A stretch of 8,984 nt of DNA from contig JAJZSX010000046.1 in NCBI GenBank assembly GCA_021849435.1, forward strand, positions 1-8,984, given 5' to 3'. Below are positions 1 to 5,247 of the stretch, one piece after another (position 1 is the stretch's first letter; each line of letters starts with the position of its first letter). The notes below the pieces were generated by a model. It searched no databases, was not told the DNA's origin, and worked only from the letters and a program-made list of their open reading frames with translations. The position numbers and the translations under genes were made by a program. The DNA is from Actinomycetes bacterium (GTDB taxonomy: Bacteria > Actinomycetota > Acidimicrobiia > Acidimicrobiales > RAAP-2).

Positions 1-215
1 CGGCCATACTGGACATGGCCGTATCCCTTCGAGTTCACTTGGAGGAGCGCTTTCACTCCGACGGGTTTAACCTTGGCGTAAATATCGGAGACGCCGCGGG
101 GCAGACCGTCGGACACGCGCATCTGCACCTTATTCCTCGCTACTTTGGTGACGTTCCGGATCCTCGTGGCGGTATTCGCTGGATGATCCCCGACCGAGCT
201 CGTTACTGGACCTGA
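1..215 (+). CDS. HIT-family nucleotide hydrolase/transferase, C-terminal part (5' end outside window)
   Basis: The reading frame is open from the first base of the window to a TGA at 213-215, so this is the 3' end of a longer gene. The ATG at 15 is probably internal, because the frame continues upstream without a stop. The visible part has the histidine-triad motif GHAHLHLIPRY, with three alternating histidines, the middle one the expected nucleophile. It is preceded by a DGFNLGVNIGDAAGQ segment and followed by a GDVPDPRGGIRW segment, both typical of HIT proteins that act on nucleotide phosphoramidates or dinucleoside polyphosphates. HIT proteins usually have about 110-150 residues, so roughly half is visible. 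The exact substrate cannot be read from this fragment. The gene ends about 100 bp before a degenerate region and is not obviously in an operon with anything downstream. Confidence 0.88.
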   Translation, partial: AILDMAVSLRVHLEERFHSDGFNLGVNIGDAAGQTVGHAHLHLIPRYFGDVPDPRGGIRWMIPDRARYWT

Positions 216-224
216 TTTTTAGGA

Positions 225-295
225 GACGCGCGTCACCGCCTCGTATTTGCTGATTCGCCAAGCCTGAGTTTTATCGTTCAGCGGTTCGCGCTGAA
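225..295. repeat. Small palindrome and hairpin downstream of the HIT gene
   Basis: A 10-bp perfect palindrome GACGCGCGTC lies at 225-234. A 7-bp perfect stem (TTCAGCG at 277-283, CGCTGAA at 289-295) encloses the 5-base loop GTTCG. Neither stem is followed by a T-run on either strand, so a rho-independent terminator is not supported. The hairpin could still mark the 3' end of the converging transcripts of the HIT gene and the Fic remnant. Confidence 0.4.
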
Positions 296-320
296 ACACG
301 GCGCTTGACAGGTAGCAACT

Positions 321-572
321 TCAACTCAGTGTTGAGTCGTCGGCCGGTCCCGCAATTGGCCGGTCGAATAGGTCGAGGTACCGGTTGAAGCGGTACACGC
401 GACCACGTGGGCGCCCGGTGATCTCCTGGAGGGTAAGGAGTTGTTCCAACCGCCGAATGAATGCGCCCGCCGCAGGATGTGACACACCGATCGCCGACTC
501 GATCCACTCGGAGTTCACGATGGGCTGTTGGTAGAGGCGGTTGAGTAGTTGCAGTTCGCGCGCCGAACCGCC
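321..572 (-). pseudogene. Fic-family protein remnant (C-terminal winged helix only)
   Basis: The minus-strand frame is open from just after an in-frame stop (573-575) to a TGA at 321-323, giving about 83 codons. The product begins SARELQLLNRLYQQPIV and continues through IGVSHPAAGAFIRRLEQL to LQEITGRPRGRVYRFNRYLDLF. This pattern matches the C-terminal winged-helix domain that follows the catalytic core in many Fic-family AMPylators: a helix-turn-helix with a recognition helix, then the 'E-x-TGR-x-R-x-R-x-Y-x-x-x-x-YLDLF' wing. The Fic core itself, with its HxFx[DE]GN[GK]R motif and usually some 250 residues, is absent. The frame is closed upstream by a stop, so this is a relic rather than a full gene. 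An ATG at 516-518 could start a free-standing 65-residue DNA-binding protein, but no convincing ribosome binding site precedes it. The family assignment rests on remembered family patterns. Confidence 0.6.
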
Positions 573-610
573 TTACCTAGGGTAACTTAACGCAGGCTGG
601 CGTCCGCCGA

Positions 611-642
611 GGGGAGAGAAGGCTATTTGGATTCTCGTCCCC
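611..642. repeat. Strong hairpin in gene-free region
   Basis: GGGGAGAGAA (611-620) pairs with TTCTCGTCCCC (632-642), giving ten base pairs with one bulged base and an 11-base loop. No T-run follows on either strand, so it is not a canonical terminator. It lies in the region between the Fic remnant and the broken ORF (573-797), which contains no convincing gene. Confidence 0.45.
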
Positions 643-672
643 AAGGTCAACGTGCAGACTCACAAAGAGCAG

Positions 673-712
673 GAAGTGATCCGGGCTTCAAGTGGGTACC
701 AGTGATCACTTC
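673..712. repeat. 9-bp inverted repeat GAAGTGATC / GATCACTTC
   Basis: GAAGTGATC at 673-681 and GATCACTTC at 704-712 are perfect inverted copies separated by 22 bases. The right arm is part of a 10-bp self-complementary sequence, AGTGATCACT (701-710). Such a set of related half sites can be a protein-binding operator or the end of a decayed mobile element. No gene start lies immediately downstream on either strand, so no role is assigned. Confidence 0.4.
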
Positions 713-797
713 ACTTGCACTAACGGCGAGGATCGTCCGACTGCCCTACTCTCTTTGCAAAAGTCTCTTGACATCGATACGGAGATAACAGGCGTCC

Positions 798-1292
798 TTA
801 TACCTGATCTTTTGGCTGAATCTTTTGTTGCGCTGATTCCATTCCTGTGCCCCATCGTGGATCGGGTGGACCAAGCCACCATCGCTCATCGACTTCTTTG
901 AGAGCCGCGAAGTCGGCAGCAATCGCATCAATGGCTGCGTCCTGCTGGGATGGGTCGTTGGGAATGATGTAGTTGGCGTAGGTTTTTCCATCCGCATCAT
1001 CGATGGTTGCCTCCTGGCCCCCATCGTGCGCTTTTCGGGCTTTCTTGAGAGCCCTCTTCGTGGCTTCCCATACATCGGCTCCTGCCGCAGAGAAGTAGCC
1101 CTGGAGAAACGGCAACAGCGTGACCGTGGCAGTAATACCAATAATCAGGTTCTCAGGGGATACGCTTCCGCCCTTGTAAAAGATGTCGCTGTCCGAGAAC
1201 TTTGCATCAATCCCTTCGTTGGCAAACGCTCGTTGTATCGCATCGCGATCCCCGTGCGGGAACGCCTCGGAAAATTGCAGACCTACTTTTAC
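798..1292 (-). pseudogene. Unrecognised ORF, 5' end lost at the insertion sequence edge
   Basis: The minus-strand frame ends with TAA at 798-800 and stays open upstream right into the edge of the insertion sequence, so about 165 codons survive without a native start. A TTG at 1113-1115 would give 105 residues. The coherent sequence upstream of it (for example VGLQFSEAFPHGDRDAIQRA and FSDSDIFYKGG) suggests the TTG is internal. Visible properties are a hydrophilic N-terminal part, a hydrophobic stretch (LIIGITATVTLLPFLQGY) that could be a membrane helix or buried core, a basic amphipathic helix (DVWEATKRALKKARKAH), and an acidic C-terminal part with a DERWWLGPPDPRWG segment. I do not recognise the family. 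The N-terminal half is not found on the far side of the insertion sequence, where all three minus-strand frames meet stops within a few codons. The flanks therefore appear to have been deleted or rearranged. Confidence 0.5.
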
Positions 1293-1305
1293 GGCACTTC
1301 GGAAG

Positions 1306-2580
1306 TTAGCGGGGTGTGACCGTAGCGAGCAGATCCCAGTTGGGCTTGCCGGCGTAGAGCAGTGAACGGACTCTGTAGTTGGTGAACGACCGGAACCCGA
1401 AAGCAGCCCTCTTCACGCGCTTGATGAGATTATTGACGCTTTCGGTCGGTGCGTTCGAAAAGTGGGCCTCGTGCCACGCGACGATCTGCTGTTTCCAGTG
1501 CAGCAGCGTGCGTCCCAGTGCGCGAACCTCGGGTGGACAGGACTCGTCTTGCAGGTCGTGGCCGAGACGCTCGACGAACGCCAGGGCGATGACCTCGTTG
1601 TCGAGGTCGTAGATCGACCTCACTACCTCTTTCGCGTGCCACGCGGTCGCGACCTCGCCCTTCGGATCACCGGCGGCGAGCAGCCCGAGCAGCTTCTCGC
1701 GGCCCTTGTCGACGAGTCGCTCGTCGGCCATGGTGAGCAGTCGTCGGGCGCGGTAGAGGGGGTCGGTCTTGTGCCCGCGGTGCCCAAAGACCTCGTTCTG
1801 GACGCGCCGACGGCACTCGTCGAGCCTCTGATTGGCGAGTTTGACGACGTGAAACGGATCGGCCACCTGGGTGGCGTAGGGCAGAGTCGCATCAAAGACC
1901 GCCCGGTAGGGGCCCGAGAGATCCAGGGTGCCGTAGGCGACGTGGGCGAGGAAGGCGGGCCCCTGGCGGTTCAGCCACGCCGTGGGCTCGACACCGCTTC
2001 GACCAGGCACGACGTCGAGGAGCTGGCCGCGGGCGACGTCCACGACCTGGGTGGAGAAGCGCTGGCGGTGGTACTCGCCCTCGCGCACGACGAGCACCTC
2101 GTCCAGGCCCAACGCGCGCACCAGGGTGAATCGCTCCGGGTCATCATCCACCAGTGCGGTGCCGTAGGCGAGCACGGCGTCATTGACGGTGTGCCAGTCA
2201 CAACCGAGCTCGCCGGCGACCTCGTTGACGCTGCGCGCGCTCTCGCCCACCTGGCGTGTGACCCACCGACCCGCACGGTCACTCAGCGCCTGTCGTGACG
2301 GTGCAAGCCGCGAGTTCTGCTCGCTCCAGCTGCCCACGCGACAGCCCGAGTCGGGACAACGCCAGCGGCGCTTGTGCCACACGAGACGGGTCCAGCGACC
2401 AAAGGCTGGCAGGTCTATGAGTTCCACCTCGTAGCGATCCTTCACGTGGGCGACCACCCCACACTGGGGACAGCCCACCACCTGCGTTCGCAGTTCGACG
2501 TGGATACGCAGTGGCCCTGTCGCCACGTCCTCCACGCCGAGCACGTTCACGTCAGGCAGGCCAACGAGCAGCTCGCACAT
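1306..2580 (-). CDS. ISL3-family (DDE) transposase
   Basis: The enzyme catalyses cut-and-paste movement of the surrounding insertion sequence. From the chosen start the protein has 424 residues, full length for the family. An N-terminal zinc-binding region has CPQC (Cys37, Cys40) and CPDSGC (Cys75, Cys80). A helix-turn-helix follows (around residues 107-135, RQVGESARSVNEVAGELG), then the DDE catalytic core: Asp160 in LGLDEV, Asp241 in VADPFHVVK, and Glu380 in APTESVNNLIKRVKR. It ends with the typical LLYAGKPNWDLLATVTPR. The frame opens further upstream, to a possible start at 2634, but those 18 residues lie inside the terminal palindrome. I therefore prefer the ATG at 2580, which has a loosely spaced GGAG upstream. 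The gene is apparently intact, so the element could be active if both ends are functional. Confidence 0.9.
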   Translation of the reverse strand: MCELLVGLPDVNVLGVEDVATGPLRIHVELRTQVVGCPQCGVVAHVKDRYEVELIDLPAFGRWTRLVWHKRRWRCPDSGCRVGSWSEQNSRLAPSRQALSDRAGRWVTRQVGESARSVNEVAGELGCDWHTVNDAVLAYGTALVDDDPERFTLVRALGLDEVLVVREGEYHRQRFSTQVVDVARGQLLDVVPGRSGVEPTAWLNRQGPAFLAHVAYGTLDLSGPYRAVFDATLPYATQVADPFHVVKLANQRLDECRRRVQNEVFGHRGHKTDPLYRARRLLTMADERLVDKGREKLLGLLAAGDPKGEVATAWHAKEVVRSIYDLDNEVIALAFVERLGHDLQDESCPPEVRALGRTLLHWKQQIVAWHEAHFSNAPTESVNNLIKRVKRAAFGFRSFTNYRVRSLLYAGKPNWDLLATVTPR

Positions 2581-2600
2581 GCGAGTAGGGTTTGTCTCCA

Positions 2601-2653
2601 CGGGGGCTCTTCCAATCTGTCGGTGTAGTACCAACAGACTTGCAGAGCCCCCG
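2601..2653. repeat. 53-bp head-to-head terminal-repeat palindrome of the insertion sequence
   Basis: A 24-base unit occurs twice in opposite orientation with a 5-base centre. The left copy (2601-2624) begins CGGGGGCTCTTCC; the right copy, read on the minus strand (2653-2630), begins CGGGGGCTCTGCA. They agree at 20 of 24 positions, including a perfect outer 10-bp arm and a shared TCTGT-x-GGT inner part. The right copy is the natural outer end of the insertion sequence. The left copy lies between it and the transposase start. It may be a transposase binding site that controls the transposase promoter, or a relic of a second element end. Confidence 0.65.
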
Positions 2654-2793
2654 TACTCCTTTACTCGCTAGCCGCTAGTCCCCGCTGCGCCAGACCCCGC
2701 CAGAATCCGAAGAGCCAGTAACCGTCGCGCCCTGGTTACGGCGAGCCACTTTGCACGTCTTGAGCCGCCGCGAAAAAGCGAAGAAATGGGCGC

Positions 2794-3291
2794 TTATTCT
2801 CCGTGATCCTCAAGGAAGCGCGCTTTGCATTCCTCCAGCTCCTTCAGCGCGACGTCGCGTCCTTCATAGCCAGTCACCTTGACCCACTTTCCTTCATCGA
2901 GATCTTTGTAGACCGAAAAGAAGTGCCGAATCTCGTCCAGCTTTCTCATGGGGATGTCGGCGAGATCCTTCGCGCTCTTCCATTGAGGGTCATACGCGGG
3001 CACCGCGATCAATTTGGCATCATCTCCGTGCTCGTCGACCATGAAGAATGCGCCGACAACCCGAACGCCAATCACGCAACCGGGGAACGTCGGGTACTCC
3101 GTCAAGACGAGAACGTCGAGAGGGTCGCCGTCACCGCCGAGCGTGTCAGGGAAGAATCCATATTCCGCCGGATAGCCCATCGAAGACGTCAGATGACGAT
3201 TGAGTCTGATGACGTGCTGCTCGTGGTCGTATTCGTACTTGTTTCGGATGCCGCGGGGTATCTCAATAATCACATCAATCGATTGCGCCAT
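2794..3291 (-). CDS. ppa: Inorganic pyrophosphatase, family I
   Basis: This soluble cytoplasmic enzyme hydrolyses pyrophosphate to two phosphates and so pulls biosynthetic reactions forward. The product has 165 residues, normal for bacterial family I enzymes. The signature DGDPLDV carries the metal-binding Asp54, Asp56 and Asp59, with further acidic ligands at Asp86 and Asp91. This spacing matches Escherichia coli residues 65, 67, 70, 97 and 102. The N-terminal IEIPRGIRNKYEYD and the MGYPAEYGFFPDTLGGDGDP stretch are also typical. An upstream in-frame extension exists, to 3414, but the ATG at 3291 is chosen because it follows a very strong ribosome binding site (AGGAGG, six bases before the start) and matches the family N-terminus. 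It is transcribed divergently from the MutS-like pair, and its 3' end faces the insertion sequence. Family I pyrophosphatases are classically inhibited by fluoride, which is interesting given the fluoride-export genes in the same window. Confidence 0.96.
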   Translation of the reverse strand: MAQSIDVIIEIPRGIRNKYEYDHEQHVIRLNRHLTSSMGYPAEYGFFPDTLGGDGDPLDVLVLTEYPTFPGCVIGVRVVGAFFMVDEHGDDAKLIAVPAYDPQWKSAKDLADIPMRKLDEIRHFFSVYKDLDEGKWVKVTGYEGRDVALKELEECKARFLEDHGE

Positions 3292-3675
3292 CGTTCCTCC
3301 TAGCAGCCGCTCGTGCGGTAATCGAAATCGTAGACGTCGCGCTACGGAGCGAACGCTGCGGAAACTACTGGCAGAACAGGACGGTCGACAGCATCGGTGC
3401 CAACGCTCTCGCATCCAATTTTCCAGGTTGATCTCAAGCCTCGCGGGTGCGGGAGCGCGCCTTTCGTTTATGATGAGTGATGTCGGATGATGCTCCGGCG
3501 GGCCCCCCGGTCCGAACCGCCTTCACGGCTAATGGCCTCTACGTTTTGTAAAGAACGTGATTGTGAGGACCATGACTTCCATGAGTTACCCATCGGCCGC
3601 TTGCGAGCGACTCCGATGTTCCAGAAGTCGCCATGATGCACCCGCTCTCACTCGACGTAATCTCGTTGGCAGATC
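3292..3675. promoter_or_regulatory. Divergent intergenic region between ppa and the MutS-like pair
   Basis: This 384-bp spacer must hold the promoters of ppa (minus) and probably of the MutS-like operon (plus). On the plus strand, TATGAT at 3469-3474 resembles a -10 element, but no good -35 lies 16-18 bases before it. On the minus strand the ppa side shows the Shine-Dalgarno sequence at 3297-3302 and a weak -10 candidate, TACGAT, near 3330. The half next to the MutS-like gene (3487-3679) contains overlapping short plus-strand ORFs, described separately. No RNA gene or riboswitch was recognised. Confidence 0.35.
3532..3636 (+). CDS. Possible 34-residue Cys/His-rich mini-ORF
   Basis: An ORF from ATG 3532 to TGA 3634-3636 encodes a 34-residue peptide starting MASTFCKERDCEDHDFHE. 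Two Cys and two His are spaced C-x4-C-x2-H-x2-H, which could bind a metal ion. The frame is open upstream to an ATG at 3487. No Shine-Dalgarno sequence is evident before 3532, and the ORF overlaps the 35-residue leader ORF in another frame, so at most one of them is likely to be translated efficiently. No family is recognised, and chance is the default explanation. Confidence 0.15.
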   Translation: MASTFCKERDCEDHDFHELPIGRLRATPMFQKSP

Positions 3676-3679
3676 ATGA
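3572..3679 (+). CDS. Possible 35-residue leader ORF coupled to the first MutS-like gene
   Basis: An ORF begins at ATG 3572 just after a GAGG motif (GTGAGGACC-ATG) and stops at TGA 3677-3679. That stop overlaps the ATG (3676-3678) of the first MutS-like gene as ATGA. The peptide is short, Arg/Ser-rich and unrecognised. Its interest is positional: the MutS-like gene has no visible ribosome binding site of its own, while this ORF ends exactly on its start codon, as expected for translational coupling. The same ATGA junction joins the two MutS-like genes. The arrangement could be accidental. Confidence 0.25.
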   Translation: MTSMSYPSAACERLRCSRSRHDAPALTRRNLVGRS

Positions 3680-5247
3680 CAACCGGGACGTCGAACCGGA
3701 GTGAGCTGAAGACCGAAGTTCGACACAGCGTCCTCTATCAGCGCCCCTACGATCCGGAGTTGCTGGATTTCTTGCCGGAGCCGACGTGCTTCTCCGATCT
3801 TTTGTTGGACCAGGTAACCGACACCATCACGAAGGGTCGCGAAGACTATCAACTCCTCCCATTCTTCTACGACCACCTCACCTCAGAGGACGACGTTACG
3901 TTCCGCCATGAGGTCTGGCGGGACCTCGACATTGTTTCCGTGGCGACGGGGCTCCGACTCTTCACTTCTGAGATGCGAGACGTCCGCCAAAGAAACTCAT
4001 GGGCCGAGAAAACGCGCTACATCCAACATCGACGTGGCATTCACCTCGACGCCGTAACGCGCTACTGCGAGGCGGTGAAGCACCTTTCCGCCACGCTCGG
4101 AGCGAGTGAGATCCGCTCGCGAGCGTTATTGGACATTCGCGACGTCGTCACGGAATATGCGAATTCTCCGAAATTTGAGAACCTCGTCAAGGAGTCACAG
4201 GAATTGAAAACGAAACTCTCGGAGATCCGCTACTCCGTCAATGTCCGAGGGCCCCACATTCGAGTTCTGAGGTATGACGGTGAAGACGATTACGGTGCGG
4301 AGATAGAAGAGGCGTTCGAGCGCTTCCAGCAAGGAGCGGTGTCCGACTATCGGCTCAAGTTTTCTGACTGGCCCGACATGAACCATGTCGAGGCGCAGAT
4401 CGCGGATCGAGTCGCACTTCTCTTTCGCGATGAGTTCTCGGAGTTGCAATCCTTTTGCGAACATACAAACACGTTCGTTGACAGCACCGTGAGCTCGTTC
4501 AATCGAGAGATTCAGTTCTACTTCGCCTATCTCGACTACGTCGAACCGTTAAAAGCCCGCGGCCTCTCTTTTTGCCTGCCCGAAGTCCACGGCTCCAAGG
4601 CGATCTTTGCAAAGGAGACCTTCGACATTGCGCTGGCGGCGAAGCTCGCGACGCAGGGAACCTCGGTGGTCACCAACGACTTCAGCCTTGAGGGGGTTGA
4701 AAGAATCATCGTTATCTCGGGCCCGAACCAAGGGGGAAAGACGACGTTCTCGCGAACATTCGGACAACTTCATTTCCTTGCGGGCCTGGGGTGCCCCGTG
4801 CCCGGCGAAACGGCAAGCCTCTTCTTGTTTGACGAGCTCTTCACACACTTCGGCAAGGAGGAGGACCCGACCTTTCAGAGCGGCAAACTTGAGGACGACC
4901 TACTTCGAATCCAGGACGTGCTGAAGCGGGCCACCTCAAAGAGCGTCATCATCATGAACGAGATCTTTGCGTCCACGACGACCCAGGACGCACTCGTCCT
5001 AGGCACCAAAGTTCTCGAGAAGATCATTGAGCTCGACGCCCTGTGTGTCATGGTTACCTTCATTGACGAGTTGTCCCTCTTGGGCTCCTCGATCGTCAGC
5101 ATGACGAGTTCGGTCAATCCCGACAACCCCGTCGAGCGAACATTCAAGATAATCCGACACCCCGCTGACGGCCTCGCCTACGCCATATCAATAGCCGAGA
5201 AATACGATCTCACGTATGACCGATTGAGAAAGCGGGTTGGCCCATGA
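3676..5247 (+). CDS. MutS-like ATPase A (core/lever plus ATPase domain, no mismatch-binding domain)
   Basis: This 523-residue protein resembles the C-terminal half of MutS. An N-terminal helical module (about 20-330, with FRHEVWRDL at 76-84, similar to the start of MutS domain III) leads into the MutS-type ATPase domain. Walker A is GPNQGGKTT (349-357). A THFGKEEDPTFQSGKL segment (390-405) sits where MutS has its signature region. Walker B is SVIIMNEIFASTTTQDA (423-438), with Asn428 replacing the usual Asp before Glu429. The downstream 'TH' segment reads VTFIDEL (460-466), with Phe462 for the usual His. MutS domain I and its Phe-x-Glu mismatch wedge are absent, as is a Smr nuclease domain, so this is neither MutS1 nor MutS2. 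An in-frame stop at 3658-3660 leaves ATG 3676 as the only convincing start, and no Shine-Dalgarno sequence is evident. The gene overlaps its partner by ATGA. It probably works in a complex with that partner; substrate and pathway are unknown. Confidence 0.85.
   Translation: MTTGTSNRSELKTEVRHSVLYQRPYDPELLDFLPEPTCFSDLLLDQVTDTITKGREDYQLLPFFYDHLTSEDDVTFRHEVWRDLDIVSVATGLRLFTSEMRDVRQRNSWAEKTRYIQHRRGIHLDAVTRYCEAVKHLSATLGASEIRSRALLDIRDVVTEYANSPKFENLVKESQELKTKLSEIRYSVNVRGPHIRVLRYDGEDDYGAEIEEAFERFQQGAVSDYRLKFSDWPDMNHVEAQIADRVALLFRDEFSELQSFCEHTNTFVDSTVSSFNREIQFYFAYLDYVEPLKARGLSFCLPEVHGSKAIFAKETFDIALAAKLATQGTSVVTNDFSLEGVERIIVISGPNQGGKTTFSRTFGQLHFLAGLGCPVPGETASLFLFDELFTHFGKEEDPTFQSGKLEDDLLRIQDVLKRATSKSVIIMNEIFASTTTQDALVLGTKVLEKIIELDALCVMVTFIDELSLLGSSIVSMTSSVNPDNPVERTFKIIRHPADGLAYAISIAEKYDLTYDRLRKRVGP

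Larger units (their letters stand above)
1293..2653 (-). mobile_element. ISL3-family insertion sequence
   Basis: The element is defined by an intact ISL3-type transposase gene reading on the minus strand. The terminal repeat beside the transposase start is clear: 2630-2653 reads, on the minus strand, CGGGGGCTCTGCAAG and onward. The other end is less certain. The best candidate starts at 1293, thirteen bases beyond the transposase stop, with GGCACTTC, which resembles the GGCTCTTC core. That gives a length near 1.36 kb, normal for the family. ISL3 elements usually make 8-bp target duplications, but none is visible here (left flank CTACTTTTAC, right flank GTACTCCTTT). The element is more GC-rich than the MutS-like genes nearby. 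The left boundary is an estimate to within a few tens of bases. Confidence 0.7.

Noticed and set aside
277..295. Rho-independent terminator after the HIT gene
   Set aside because: The 7-bp hairpin is real, but there is no run of T after it on either strand.
692..901. 69-codon plus-strand ORF with GTG start
   Set aside because: It overlaps the 3' end of the minus-strand broken ORF, lacks a ribosome binding site and resembles no known protein.
798..1115. Complete 105-residue gene starting at the TTG at 1115
   Set aside because: The frame continues upstream for about 60 more codons of coherent, non-repetitive protein sequence up to the insertion sequence, so a truncated longer gene is more likely.
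1462..2298. 278-codon plus-strand reading frame across the transposase gene
   Set aside because: It is antisense to a clearly genuine transposase with all its catalytic residues. Long shadow frames are expected in GC-rich coding DNA, and the translation shows no recognisable family.
1285..2662. Target-site duplication flanking the insertion sequence
   Set aside because: CTACTTTTAC on the left and GTACTCCTTTAC on the right look alike, but they are not an identical 8-bp direct repeat at matching positions.
2654..2793. Possible tRNA or terminator between the insertion sequence and ppa
   Set aside because: No T-loop GGTTCGAATCC-like sequence or cloverleaf is present. The GTAACC/GGTTAC pairing at about 2719-2740 is only six base pairs without a T-run, so neither call is supported.
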